Positions 33,101 to 41,410 of a stretch of DNA of 64,000 nucleotides are shown in pieces. Under the pieces are notes generated by a model. The model worked only from the letters and a program-made list of their open reading frames with translations. It made no database searches and had not been told where the DNA came from. Made by a program: the position numbers and the translations under genes. Positions within the stretch are counted from its first letter, which is position 1. Each line of letters begins with the position of its first letter. Source of the stretch: an uncultured Verrucomicrobiota bacterium (GTDB taxonomy: Bacteria; Verrucomicrobiota; Verrucomicrobiia; Opitutales; Opitutaceae). The stretch is from positions 1-64,000 of the forward strand of contig CAJCBL010000038.1 of NCBI GenBank assembly GCA_903960515.1, in the 5' to 3' direction.

Positions 33101-36100
33101 GTTGCGCAGGTTGTTTTCCCTCGCGCCGGTGATCTGGAGGAAGTGCGGAGTGGTGGCGAGAACTGGGAATGGGGCGGATGGGGCCGACGGGGCGGATGCG
33201 GAGACAGGTGAACCGGAGGCGGTAAGCTCTGCTGTGGGGCGTTCCGCGTTCGGAATCCGGAGTTCCGAATTTGCGAGCGCAGAGCGCAAATACGGCGCAG
33301 TGGCGGTGCGGGTGAGTGCAACCTGCTCGGGAGTGCCCTCGGCAACTACGCGGCCCCCGCCCGAGCCGGCCTCGGGGCCGATTTCAAGGAGCCAGTCCGC
33401 ACTTTTCAGGACGTCGGTGTTGTGCTCGATCACCACAACGCTGTGACCGCGGTCGACGAGGGCGTGGAGCACGGTGAGCAGGCGGCGCACGTCGTGGCGG
33501 TGCAGGCCGGTGGTGGGCTCATCCAGCAGGAGCAGCGCGCCCTGGAATTGCGGAGTACGGAGTGCGGAGTGCGGAGTGGAGGAAGGCGGGGCCGGCTGAG
33601 TTTTGAATGGGTCGGCTAGGTCCGATGGGACTGATGGGATGGGGGCCGGGTAGGCCGCTGGGATACGGGGTGGACCCGCTAGGCTCGTATCGGTGTTCGG
33701 CGAATGGTTTCCGAATTCTCCGGCTCCGGTGAACGTACCGAGGTATTTCACCAGCTTGAGGCGCTGGGATTCGCCGCCGGAAAGGGTGTTGAGCGGCTGG
33801 CCTAGAGTGATGTATCCGAGGCCTACGGCGGCGAGGGGGGCCAGTTGCCGGTGTATCGCGGGCTTGGCTGCGAAGAAGGCGAGTGCGTCGTCGATCGTGA
33901 GGGCAAGGACGTCGCTCACGCTGCGGCCCTGCCAGGTGCAGGCGAGGATCTCGGGCTTGAAGCGCCGGCCTTCACAAATCGGGCATGGCACGTAGACGTC
34001 GGAGAGGAACTGCATCTCCACCGCCTCGTAGCCTAGCCCCGAGCAATGGTCGCAGCGGCCGTCGCCGGCGTTGAAGGAGAAGCTGGATGCCGAGTATCCG
34101 GCTTCGCGGGCCGCGTCGGTGGAGGCGAAGAGGGTGCGGATGTCCTCCCATGCCTCGGCGTAGAGGGCTGCGTTGGAGCGCGGCGTGCGGCTGAGCGGGG
34201 ACTGGTCTACGAGCACGATCTCTCCCAGTGTCTCCGCCCCCTGGATGGAGCCGATGGCTGCGGGGTCGTCGGCGAACTGGCGGCGCTCGGCAAGCAGGCC
34301 CTGATGGATTACGTGGTTGAGCAGGGTCGATTTGCCCGAACCGGATACGCCTGAGAGCGCCACGAAGCGACCGAGGGGCAGCCTCACGGTGAGGTCGCGC
34401 AGGTTGTGCTTGGTGACGCCGGTGAAGGTGAGCCAGGAGATTTCCGATTTTGGATTTCCGATTTTCGATTGAGGTGCCGATTGCGGATCGGGGACTGGGG
34501 AGTGCGGAGCGGCTGCGAATGCGTCGGAAGGTTCCTGTGACGCTACGCGGCGGCGGAGGTCGGGGATGGGGATGAACTTGCGACCGCTGAGGTAGTCGCC
34601 GGTGATCGCTTCGGTGGAGGCGAGCAGGGCGGGGACGTCGCCCTGGAATACGACATGCCCGCCGGCGGCTCCCGGTGCCGGCCCGATCTCGATGACATGG
34701 TCGGCAGCTCGGATCATCGACTCGTCGTGCTCGACTACGACCACGGTGTTTCCCGCGTCGGTGAGCGAACGAATGATACCGATGAGACGGTCGATGTCGC
34801 GCGGATGCAGGCCCACGGAGGGTTCGTCGAGGACAAACAGGGTGTCGACCAGCGAGGAGCCGAGGCAGGAGGTGAGGTTGACGCGTTCGACTTCGCCGCC
34901 CGAGAGGGTGCGCGACTGCCGGTCTAGGGTGAGGTATCCGAGGCCGACCTGCGCCAGGTAGTGCAGGCGGGTAAGGATGGCGTCCAGGGCGAGGTCGGAG
35001 GAATGCGGATTGCGGAGTTCGGATTGCGGATTCTCGGAGGCGGGCGAGGAGAGCGGATTGCGGAGTTCGGATTGCGGATTCGCGGAGGCGGAGTGCGCTC
35101 CGAGCAGTGTCAGAAGTTCCGCGACGGGGAGTTGGTAGAGCGCGGGCAGGGTGCGGTCCCGCCATTTCCAGCAGAGAGCCTCGGGCTGGAGTCGGGAACC
35201 GGCGCAATCGGGGCACAGGTTGTAGGCGCGGTAGCGCGAGAGGAAGACGCGCACATGCATCTTGTAGGCGCGAGCCTCCAGGTAACGAAAGAATCCCTTC
35301 ACACCGTACCAGGCCGCCGGCCACTCCAGGCCGTTGGCGCCGTAGCCCGGTTCGCCGTCGATCACGAAGGACTGCTGCACCGGGGTGAGGTCGGCGAAGG
35401 GGATGCCGGTGGGGATACGCTTTTTCTTGGCGAAGGTGAGCAGGTCGCGCTTGGACTCGCTGTAAACTTCGCCCTCCCAGCACTTGATCGCCCCCTGGTC
35501 GATGCTCAGCGACTGGTCGGGGATGGCGAGGCGGTAGTCGATATCAATGATACGGCCGAAGCCGCGGCACTTCGGGCAGGCGCCGAGCGGGGAGTTGAAC
35601 GAGAAGAGCGGCGGCGCGGCCGGGCGGAATCGGCGGCCGGTCTTTGGCGAGTGGAGACCGCGTGAGTAGTGGCCGAACTCGTGGTATTTCTGATTTTCGA
35701 TTGCCGATTTGCGATTGTCGGAAGCGGGCGGATTGGCGGCGGAGGCCAACTCCCCGAAGAGGCGCACCTCGCCCTGGCCGAAGTGGAGGGCGGTTTCAAC
35801 GGCTTCGATGAAGCGCACCTTGGCGGTATCCTCGATGGTGAGGCGGTCCTGAACGACAAAGAGTGCGTTGGCGGAGGCGGGCAACGCGGCGAGCGGCGCG
35901 GGGTCGGCAAGAAGGGCGTCGATACGATGGAGGTGTTCGCCGCCGGTCGGCTCGGAGAGCAGCACTCGTTGGTAGGACTGGCCCTGGAGATTCTGGAGAA
36001 TTTCGCTCCATTCGAGGTTGTCGGGGCGGGAAACGCGGAAGGCCACGAGCACGGTAGTGCCGGCGAACTGCTCGGCGGCTCTGGCCCAGATCGACTGCGG

Positions 36101-36502
36101 GTTGTCGTCCTCTACGCGCTCCCCGGTGGCGGGATCGAAGCAGGCGGCCACGTGGCTGAACCAGACTTTGAAGTAGTCGCAGAGCTCGGTCATCGTGCCC
36201 ACGGTCGAGCGCGATGTCTTGACTGTGTTGGTTTGCTGGATCGCGATCGAGGGGCGGATGTTCTCGATTGAATCGACGTCGGGCTTGGCCAGCAGTTCGA
36301 GGAACTGGCGGGTGTAGGCGCTGAACGTCTCCACATAGCGGCGTTGGCCCTCGGCATGGAGAGTTTCGAATACCAGCGAGGATTTGCCCGCGCCGCTCAG
36401 GCCGGTGACGACGACGTAGCGGCCGAGTGGAAAGTCGAGGTTGAACCCCTTGAGGTTGTTCTGGCGAACGCCGCGCAGACGGATGGTTTCGAGCGTGGGC
36501 AT
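30122..36502 (-). CDS. uvrA: Double-length excinuclease ABC subunit A (tandem UvrA-UvrA fusion)
   Basis: 2126 aa; four ABC ATPase signatures (LSGGEVERVNL, LSGGESQRLKL, LSGGEAQRIRL, LSGGEAQRLKL) and repeated UvrA zinc-finger pairs (CPKCRGFGR, CDHCSGLGY, CPVCRGHGR, CETCSGAGR). Confidence 0.95.
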   Translation of the reverse strand: MPTLETIRLRGVRQNNLKGFNLDFPLGRYVVVTGLSGAGKSSLVFETLHAEGQRRYVETFSAYTRQFLELLAKPDVDSIENIRPSIAIQQTNTVKTSRSTVGTMTELCDYFKVWFSHVAACFDPATGERVEDDNPQSIWARAAEQFAGTTVLVAFRVSRPDNLEWSEILQNLQGQSYQRVLLSEPTGGEHLHRIDALLADPAPLAALPASANALFVVQDRLTIEDTAKVRFIEAVETALHFGQGEVRLFGELASAANPPASDNRKSAIENQKYHEFGHYSRGLHSPKTGRRFRPAAPPLFSFNSPLGACPKCRGFGRIIDIDYRLAIPDQSLSIDQGAIKCWEGEVYSESKRDLLTFAKKKRIPTGIPFADLTPVQQSFVIDGEPGYGANGLEWPAAWYGVKGFFRYLEARAYKMHVRVFLSRYRAYNLCPDCAGSRLQPEALCWKWRDRTLPALYQLPVAELLTLLGAHSASANPQSELRNPLSSPASENPQSELRNPHSSDLALDAILTRLHYLAQVGLGYLTLDRQSRTLSGGEVERVNLTSCLGSSLVDTLFVLDEPSVGLHPRDIDRLIGIIRSLTDAGNTVVVVEHDESMIRAADHVIEIGPAPGAAGGHVVFQGDVPALLASTEAITGDYLSGRKFIPIPDLRRRVASQEPSDAFAAAPHSPVPDPQSAPQSKIGNPKSEISWLTFTGVTKHNLRDLTVRLPLGRFVALSGVSGSGKSTLLNHVIHQGLLAERRQFADDPAAIGSIQGAETLGEIVLVDQSPLSRTPRSNAALYAEAWEDIRTLFASTDAAREAGYSASSFSFNAGDGRCDHCSGLGYEAVEMQFLSDVYVPCPICEGRRFKPEILACTWQGRSVSDVLALTIDDALAFFAAKPAIHRQLAPLAAVGLGYITLGQPLNTLSGGESQRLKLVKYLGTFTGAGEFGNHSPNTDTSLAGPPRIPAAYPAPIPSVPSDLADPFKTQPAPPSSTPHSALRTPQFQGALLLLDEPTTGLHRHDVRRLLTVLHALVDRGHSVVVIEHNTDVLKSADWLLEIGPEAGSGGGRVVAEGTPEQVALTRTATAPYLRSALANSELRIPNAERPTAELTASGSPVSASAPSAPSAPFPVLATTPHFLQITGARENNLRNLSVSIPLRKLTVVTGVSGSGKSTLAFDIVFAEGQRRFMESMSPYARQFVEQLPRPAVDRVTGIPPTVAIEQRITRGGRKSTVATITEVAQYLRLLYAKLGVQHHPVSGAPVRALTTAELEKHFLAALRLPAAARAKHLYLCAPLVRGRKGHHQPIADWIGDHGYTLMRADGRLTLVENFTKLDRFKEHNVEVVVADLKNLDSRSEKPKPNTKKGTPPKGSPAPTSALCTPSSVLAEALRLGHGSCFLLLPDGKIVSWFSTTRTDSATGETFPELDPKDFSFNSPKGWCPVCRGHGRIAPWMLKTDPDDETPPEIAELAHLFDDDSGAQYRPCPECAGSRLNRISRAVKLDFHHGPALSLPELIALTPSQLLASLRDLNLDARGHLIVRDIIPQIEERLKFMDEVGLAYLELARSADTLSGGEAQRIRLASQLGSNLSGVLYVLDEPSIGLHPRDNDRLIATLERLRSKGNTLLVVEHDDAVMDHADLILDLGPGAGRHGGQLLANDTPANIRKNADSLTGLYLGKGIPHPIRGSYRSIADADGKLPKGAKLRAPAAQAKVANRKSKIIPASPAHSALRISQSAFEPIGWLELTGARLRNLDDVDLRLPLGRLIMVAGPSGAGKSTLFRDLLHPATGCAIQQQKQRLTGRDFLKLAPKCTHEVSLSAAAEYTPAPASTNTAAISAAVTKRRIRVLPSDTSDLSAPFDRLTGASGFKAIIEVDQSPIGHTPRSTPATYLGVFDLVRQFLATIPESKIRGYTAGRFSFNTAGGRCETCSGAGRVKLEMNFMPDTFVTCDACNGRRYGPEVLQIEWKGKTVADILELTFEEAREFFDFHSQLREVCALMCETGLGYLTLGQSSPTLSGGEAQRLKLVTELSHGLQSYKERSRGLKPLNLYILEEPTIGLHLSDCEKLIHLLHRLVDQGHTVIVIEHHLDLLAEADWIVELGPDGGPGGGEILYQGPVSGLLKLKRSPTAPYLREKIVAKERAAGSE
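35005..35091. repeat. 48-bp tandem duplication of a heptanucleotide repeat inside uvrA
   Basis: GCGGATTGCGGAGTTCGGATTGCGGATTCTCGGAGGCGG at 35005 and the same with one change at 35053; encodes ENPQSELRNPLSSPAS-ENPQSELRNPHS. Confidence 0.85.
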
Positions 36503-36737
36503 GCGGGGCGCCGAGTGTTATGGGAATGGTTGCGGCGTGCAACTCGGGGGATGGGCAGAGGGCAAGTAGTAGGCGCAGTGTGGAAGACCGAACGCCAAAG
36601 CAGCAGATCGATAATCAGCCCCACCGCCCCGCATGCCGGATTTCATCAGGGGCGGCACGCGCCACGGCCTGACCTGGGCGGCCATTCCTGCCGACACGGC
36701 CATGGATACGGAAGCCTCACCGATTGTTGGTGGCGGT

Positions 36738-37997
36738 TCAGCCAAGCAGCTGCGCGAAGAGTGCCAGGTGGGCCTCTACTTGGCGCTCTGGGCTGAAGCG
36801 CTCCCGGGACCATGCTTGGGCGGCGGTGGCCATCGAGGCGCGGCGCTCGGGCTGGCCGAGCAGTTCGGTGAGCGCGGCGGCGAAGCGAGCCCGATCGCCG
36901 AAGGGAATCAGGTGGCCGGTAATGCCGTCGTGGAAACACTCGGCGGCGCCGCCGACCTCGTAGCTCACCACGGGCAGGCCGGCGCATTGGGCCTCGACGA
37001 GGAAGTTGGGCAGCGATTCGCGCCGGGAGGTGAGCACCGCGATGGCGGCGCTGCGGTAGTGGGGTGCCGGATCGGCCTGCCAGCCCAGGAAGGTGACCCG
37101 GGCGCCGAGCCCAAGCGCGGCGGCATGGCGTTCGCAGGCGGGGCGCGTAGGGCCGTCGCCAACAAAGCTGAGGCGCCAGTCGATCTGTGCGGGAAGTGCG
37201 GCGACGATGTCGAGGAGCTCACGCTGGTTCTTCTCCGGACGGAATTGGGCGACACAAAGCAGAACCGGTGGACGAAGGCTGAAGGCTGAAGGCGGAACGG
37301 GGAAGGCTGAAGGACCGAAGGCTGAAGGCTGAACGGAGGACGGCTGAATACTGAAGGCTGAAGCAGGGGAGTCGGGCGAGGTCGCCGGTGGACTGTTGTC
37401 GTTGGACTGTGGGCTGTGGCCGGTAGCCGTTGCGAGGCTGTCAGTGAACTGCTGACTCCGGACGCCGGACTGTGGGCGGTTCCCCGCAGGCGGACGGGCT
37501 TCCAGCAGGGCGGAGTGTAGCAGGGCGTTGGGGATTACGGTGCAGCGATCGGCTGCGTTCTCCGGGGCCACGAGGATACGGCGGGCGAACTCGGAGTTGG
37601 CGATCACATGCCGGGCGGCCCGCAGGCCGCGGCGGTAGAGCCACGGTAGGGGCTTGCCGGTGCGAACTGTGGCTACCACTGCTGCGCCCGGCAGGCTGCG
37701 CTGGAGTTGGGCGGCGCGGCAGTTGGCCATGCGGCCCATGCACAGGACGATGTCGGGCGAAGCGGCGCGGGCAGTCCGCACCAGTCGGGGGGCGAACCAG
37801 TCGAGCCCGGTATCAAAGGGCTGGAGGGAGCGCAGGGCCACCCCGCTCCCCCCAAGCTCGGAGGTGAGCATGCCGCCTGGGCGGAAGGTGAGCAGTGTTA
37901 CCGCATGGCCGCGCGCAGCGAAGGCGCGGGCGAGGAAAGCGCTCTGGCGCTCGGTGCCGCCACCGCGCAGCCGGTCCTGCACAAGGAGAATTTTCAT
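36738..37997 (-). CDS. GT-B family (GT4-like) glycosyltransferase
   Basis: MKILLVQDRLRGGGTERQSAFLARAFAARGHAVTLLTF ... LCVAQFRPEKNQRELLDIVAALP ... SRRESLPNFLVEAQCAGLPVVSYEVGGAAE. Confidence 0.93.
   Translation of the reverse strand: MKILLVQDRLRGGGTERQSAFLARAFAARGHAVTLLTFRPGGMLTSELGGSGVALRSLQPFDTGLDWFAPRLVRTARAASPDIVLCMGRMANCRAAQLQRSLPGAAVVATVRTGKPLPWLYRRGLRAARHVIANSEFARRILVAPENAADRCTVIPNALLHSALLEARPPAGNRPQSGVRSQQFTDSLATATGHSPQSNDNSPPATSPDSPASAFSIQPSSVQPSAFGPSAFPVPPSAFSLRPPVLLCVAQFRPEKNQRELLDIVAALPAQIDWRLSFVGDGPTRPACERHAAALGLGARVTFLGWQADPAPHYRSAAIAVLTSRRESLPNFLVEAQCAGLPVVSYEVGGAAECFHDGITGHLIPFGDRARFAAALTELLGQPERRASMATAAQAWSRERFSPERQVEAHLALFAQLLG
37274..37483. repeat. Heptanucleotide-period repeat tract inside the glycosyltransferase gene
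   Basis: GAAGGCT GAAGGCT GAAGGCG GAACGGG GAAGGCT ... followed by GGACTGT TGTCGTT GGACTGT GGGCTGT ...; encodes SPQSNDNSPPATSPDSPASAFSIQPSSVQPSAFGPSAFPVPPSAFSLRP. Confidence 0.85.
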
Positions 37998-38039
37998 TGC
38001 TCCGGGATGCTAGGACGCGAGATTCCGGGCGAGACGACG

Positions 38040-38486
38040 ATGAACAACGGTTTATTCAATCTGGTACTGCGGTGGGTTTTCCTGGCGCTTGGCGTGGCGT
38101 TGGCGGCTAGGATCGTGCCCGGTATCGCCTACGCTGATGCTTCAACGCTCTTTGTTGTCGTGGTTCTGTTGAGCCTCTTCAACGCCTTTCTCAAGCCGGT
38201 GCTGGTGCTCTTCACTCTGCCGCTGGTGATTCTCTCGGCCGGGTTCGGCCTGTGGCTGATCAACGCCTTTCTGCTCTGGGGCGCGAGCCGGTTGGTGGAC
38301 GGCTTTTTTGTCCAAGGGCTCTTTGCCGCGTTGATGGGGTCGGCAATTATCAGCCTCACCAACATTGCGTTCTCTACGCTGGTGGGGCCGAACAAAGTCC
38401 GCGTCCGCCGCGGGCCGGCGCCGCAGTCGGATCGGCGACCCCCGAGCCCGCCTCCGGCCGGCAAGGGCGACGTGATCGATGTGTGA
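38040..38486 (+). CDS. Phage-holin/superfamily IV-like membrane protein
   Basis: 148 aa with four hydrophobic segments: LVLRWVFLALGVALAARIVPGIAYADASTLFVVVVLLSLFNAFLKPVLVLFTLPLVILSAGFGLWLINAFLLW. Confidence 0.85.
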   Translation: MNNGLFNLVLRWVFLALGVALAARIVPGIAYADASTLFVVVVLLSLFNAFLKPVLVLFTLPLVILSAGFGLWLINAFLLWGASRLVDGFFVQGLFAALMGSAIISLTNIAFSTLVGPNKVRVRRGPAPQSDRRPPSPPPAGKGDVIDV

Positions 38487-38714
38487 GGACAGCGGGCGGG
38501 CAGGAGCGGGAGGGCGGCCACCGTATTTTGCAGCCGGTTGCTCAAGGGGCTTTGATAGCGTGTTTTGAGCGGGCCCGACAGCGGCCAAGTCGTGAAGTAG
38601 CACCGTACCAGCAGGTGATCTCCGGCCTGCGCGCCAAGGGCGGGCATGGTCTCGGCAATGTCGACACTTTCTACGGGACGTGAGCGGCTTCAGCCCGCTA
38701 ACGGATCATTCTGT

Positions 38715-39380
38715 CTAAGGCTGGGGATCCATCCCGGCGGCTGGATCGAACAGCAGCGAGGAGAGCATCCCACCGCGCTTGGCCTCGGCGGTGATGCGGC
38801 GGCGAATTTCGTGCAACTGCCTCCGATGCACCCGCAGGTGGGAGACGCTCAGGCAGTGCCAGCGGTGCACGTCGAGGTCGCCAAAGAACGGATGTCTATG
38901 CAGCGTCGTGCCCGTTGTGCTCCCGAGTTCGGTGCGTACCAAGTGGGGATAGTCGCGGGACAGGCGGCGCAAATCCTCCATTACAGCCACGCCTTTGCCG
39001 CCGCGGGGCTTCAAGTCTTCGCGCCTGAAGGCGTCGGGCGGGGACTGGTTGCGGCTGAGGAAGATCAGGGTGCGTCCGATGGTTTCGCCCACGAGCACCG
39101 AGTGCTCCACAACCAGGGCTGCGGACCAGTGGCGCTCGTCATCCTCCAGTCCGACCATGGGCGGCACGGTTACGCGCCGGCCAAAATCTTCCGGTGAGAA
39201 CCGCCCGCACAGATCCTCGATGCGTCCGATCTCGGCCTGGAAATCGCGGGTAACGCGGTCGAACGACGTCGTGCGGCAGTACGCAGGAAAGGCTACGTAG
39301 CGGGCGACGAAGTCCTGGACCCATGGCAGGCCTAGCGCCTCGGCGGCGGCGTCGGCAGGGGATGGTTCGGACTCGGGCAT
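38715..39380 (-). CDS. Hypothetical protein, possibly DinB-like helical bundle
   Basis: 221 aa; HWSAALVVEHSVLVGE and RWHCLSVSHLRVHRRQLHEI suggest DinB-type histidines. Confidence 0.6.
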   Translation of the reverse strand: MPESEPSPADAAAEALGLPWVQDFVARYVAFPAYCRTTSFDRVTRDFQAEIGRIEDLCGRFSPEDFGRRVTVPPMVGLEDDERHWSAALVVEHSVLVGETIGRTLIFLSRNQSPPDAFRREDLKPRGGKGVAVMEDLRRLSRDYPHLVRTELGSTTGTTLHRHPFFGDLDVHRWHCLSVSHLRVHRRQLHEIRRRITAEAKRGGMLSSLLFDPAAGMDPQP

Positions 39381-39606
39381 GTCGGTGCGGACACTAGGGG
39401 GCCGCCGGCAATAGGCCAGCCCCGAGGCTGCGAGCCAGTGTCGATTCGTTGGATAAAACTATCGGCTAGATGAGGGGCCACGCGCTGCTCGGCAGTTCAT
39501 GCCCGCCAATACGCGCAACTTCACCCCTGTGGGCTAGAGCCTCGCAACTCGCCATTTTGGGGGGCGCATCCGTTTCATCCCAAACCAACGAAGCGTGAAC
39601 TCCGCG

Positions 39607-40062
39607 TCACTCCTTCGTCGGAGCGTCCTTGGGGATCTTGTTGTCGGTGGTGAGCACGAGCACCGGGGTTTTCGTCTTCACCCAGACCTCGACCTCCTTG
39701 AAATTCTTGGCCGGCACGCACTCGAAGGCCTCTCCCATCGTCTCGGCTGGCAGCTTGCGACCGCGCAGGGAGGCGTTGAAATCGTAGGTCGCCTTGTGCA
39801 CTCGCTCCTGCAGGGAAAGCGCACTGGCCTCCTCCGGAATCTGGAGCACCCAGCCGGCCAGCTCCTGCTCGGGCATCTGCCCCTCGGGGTCGGAGACGAG
39901 AATGACAAACTGCTTCTTTTGGGAGGGCGGCTTTTCCTCGTCCCCCACGGTGGCATCCTCGGTCACCTTGTTGATTTGCTCGATGATGCGCCGCATGACG
40001 GCGGGCTCGAGTTCGTTTTGCCGGAGAATGTCAGCTACTTTGGCTACGTCGATTTTGGCCAT
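39607..40062 (-). CDS. Conserved hypothetical protein
   Basis: 151 aa from MAKIDVAKVADILRQNELEPAVMRRIIEQINK; coding-like. Confidence 0.7.
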   Translation of the reverse strand: MAKIDVAKVADILRQNELEPAVMRRIIEQINKVTEDATVGDEEKPPSQKKQFVILVSDPEGQMPEQELAGWVLQIPEEASALSLQERVHKATYDFNASLRGRKLPAETMGEAFECVPAKNFKEVEVWVKTKTPVLVLTTDNKIPKDAPTKE

Positions 40063-40430
40063 GGTGTTTGTGTGCTGTTGTTTGAACGCCCTCCGTGCCG
40101 GGGGGCCAGCCGGAAATGAGGCCCGGCGATTTAATGGCATCCCGCTCGCGCAACAAGCCACCGGCGGCAGTACATCTTGGAGTCCGGTGCTTTTCACCTC
40201 GATGAAGCCGGAGGCGAGGTCGATCTCCGACCATTGGAGACGGTCGATGAAGCCCTAGCCGAGCCACGAGGTGCGGTCGCCGTGGTGTTTCCAAGTCACC
40301 AGACGCACGGATGGCCGAAGCCGCCCTTGCCCAACTTTCCGCGTTACCGTGGGGGACAAATGCAACCAGAGTGCAACGAAGCTAGGTTCCCCAGACTGCG
40401 ATCGTCGCCCAAATCTTGGATTATCACTGG

Positions 40431-40502
40431 AGCCGGCAGTCGGATTCGAACCGACGACCTACGGTTTACAAAACCGTTGCACTACCACTGTGCTATGCCG
40501 GC
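40431..40502 (-). tRNA. tRNA-Thr (anticodon TGT), CCA encoded at 40428-40430
   Basis: Reverse complement GCCGGCATAGCACAGTGGTAGTGCAACGGTTTTGTAAACCGTAGGTCGTCGGTTCGAATCCGACTGCCGGCT(CCA); full cloverleaf with anticodon loop TTTGTAA. Confidence 0.95.
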
Positions 40503-41410
40503 CAGCGTGAAGTCAGAAGAATAGGAAGGGAAGGTCTTACCTGAGTTGAATTTAGTGCGACACGGCGGGTGGCTCAGAACCCGCTGTACGCCCAAAAAAC
40601 CAATTCAGATCGGTGCATTTCGATTCCCCGTTCGGCCTGACTCTCAAAAAACATTTCAAGTTACCCGACCACGTTTACCGGGAGAACCGCGCCGCACAAG
40701 GAAAAGCTTTGATTCCCGAACTGAGTCGTAAACGTTCTGTTGTAGAAGTGTCCTCGGACGCTCTCCATAGCGCCGATCGAGAGCAGTCACGCTCTTCCAC
40801 CCGACAACGAAGCACTCGCCCCAGCCAGAGTGGATAGTCTCTAGGTAAATGGTTACGGATTGGGATCCGAGGGGCTGTTCGTCCTGCCTGGAGTGGCCCC
40901 ACCTGTTGTTGGATCCTAAGGGGTGCAGTTGGCAGACGTGGTGGAGGTTGTAGGCCTCCCACCTGGCGCCGGACCGCGTGGTGCGCACTAGCAGCACAAG
41001 GCGGTGGCCGCTTCCGGGTGCGAGCCGGTTGGGCAGGTCGTTGGCGAGTGCGCACACGTTGTCGGGCTGGGCCAGGGGGCCTCGGGTACCTCAGGGCGCA
41101 CGGGTATCAGTTCACTGGGTGTAACGTATATTGCGACACATTTTCAAACCGCCCCAGCACCCCGGCCACACGGACGGCACTCGGGCGTTCGAGCAAAGAG
41201 GGGGGGCGAAGGGCCGGGCTCGATGAGCGCACGCGCTGCCCGTGCCGGCAGCACTGGCAACCTGGCTTCGTTTGTGTCATTAATAGTTGATTACTCCTGT
41301 CTTCAGTGCAGGGCGTGGCCAGGATCGAAGCCAGTGCTCGTTATTCGGGGGCCAGGAGGCCTCCGAAATCAGCATCGGCAATACCCGCGGGCGGTGGCCG
41401 TGGCCGCCGG

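Noticed and set aside
35005-35091. CRISPR array suggested by repeated units
   Set aside because: Only two 38-bp units with an 10-bp gap, inside uvrA, and internally 7-bp periodic; no cas genes.
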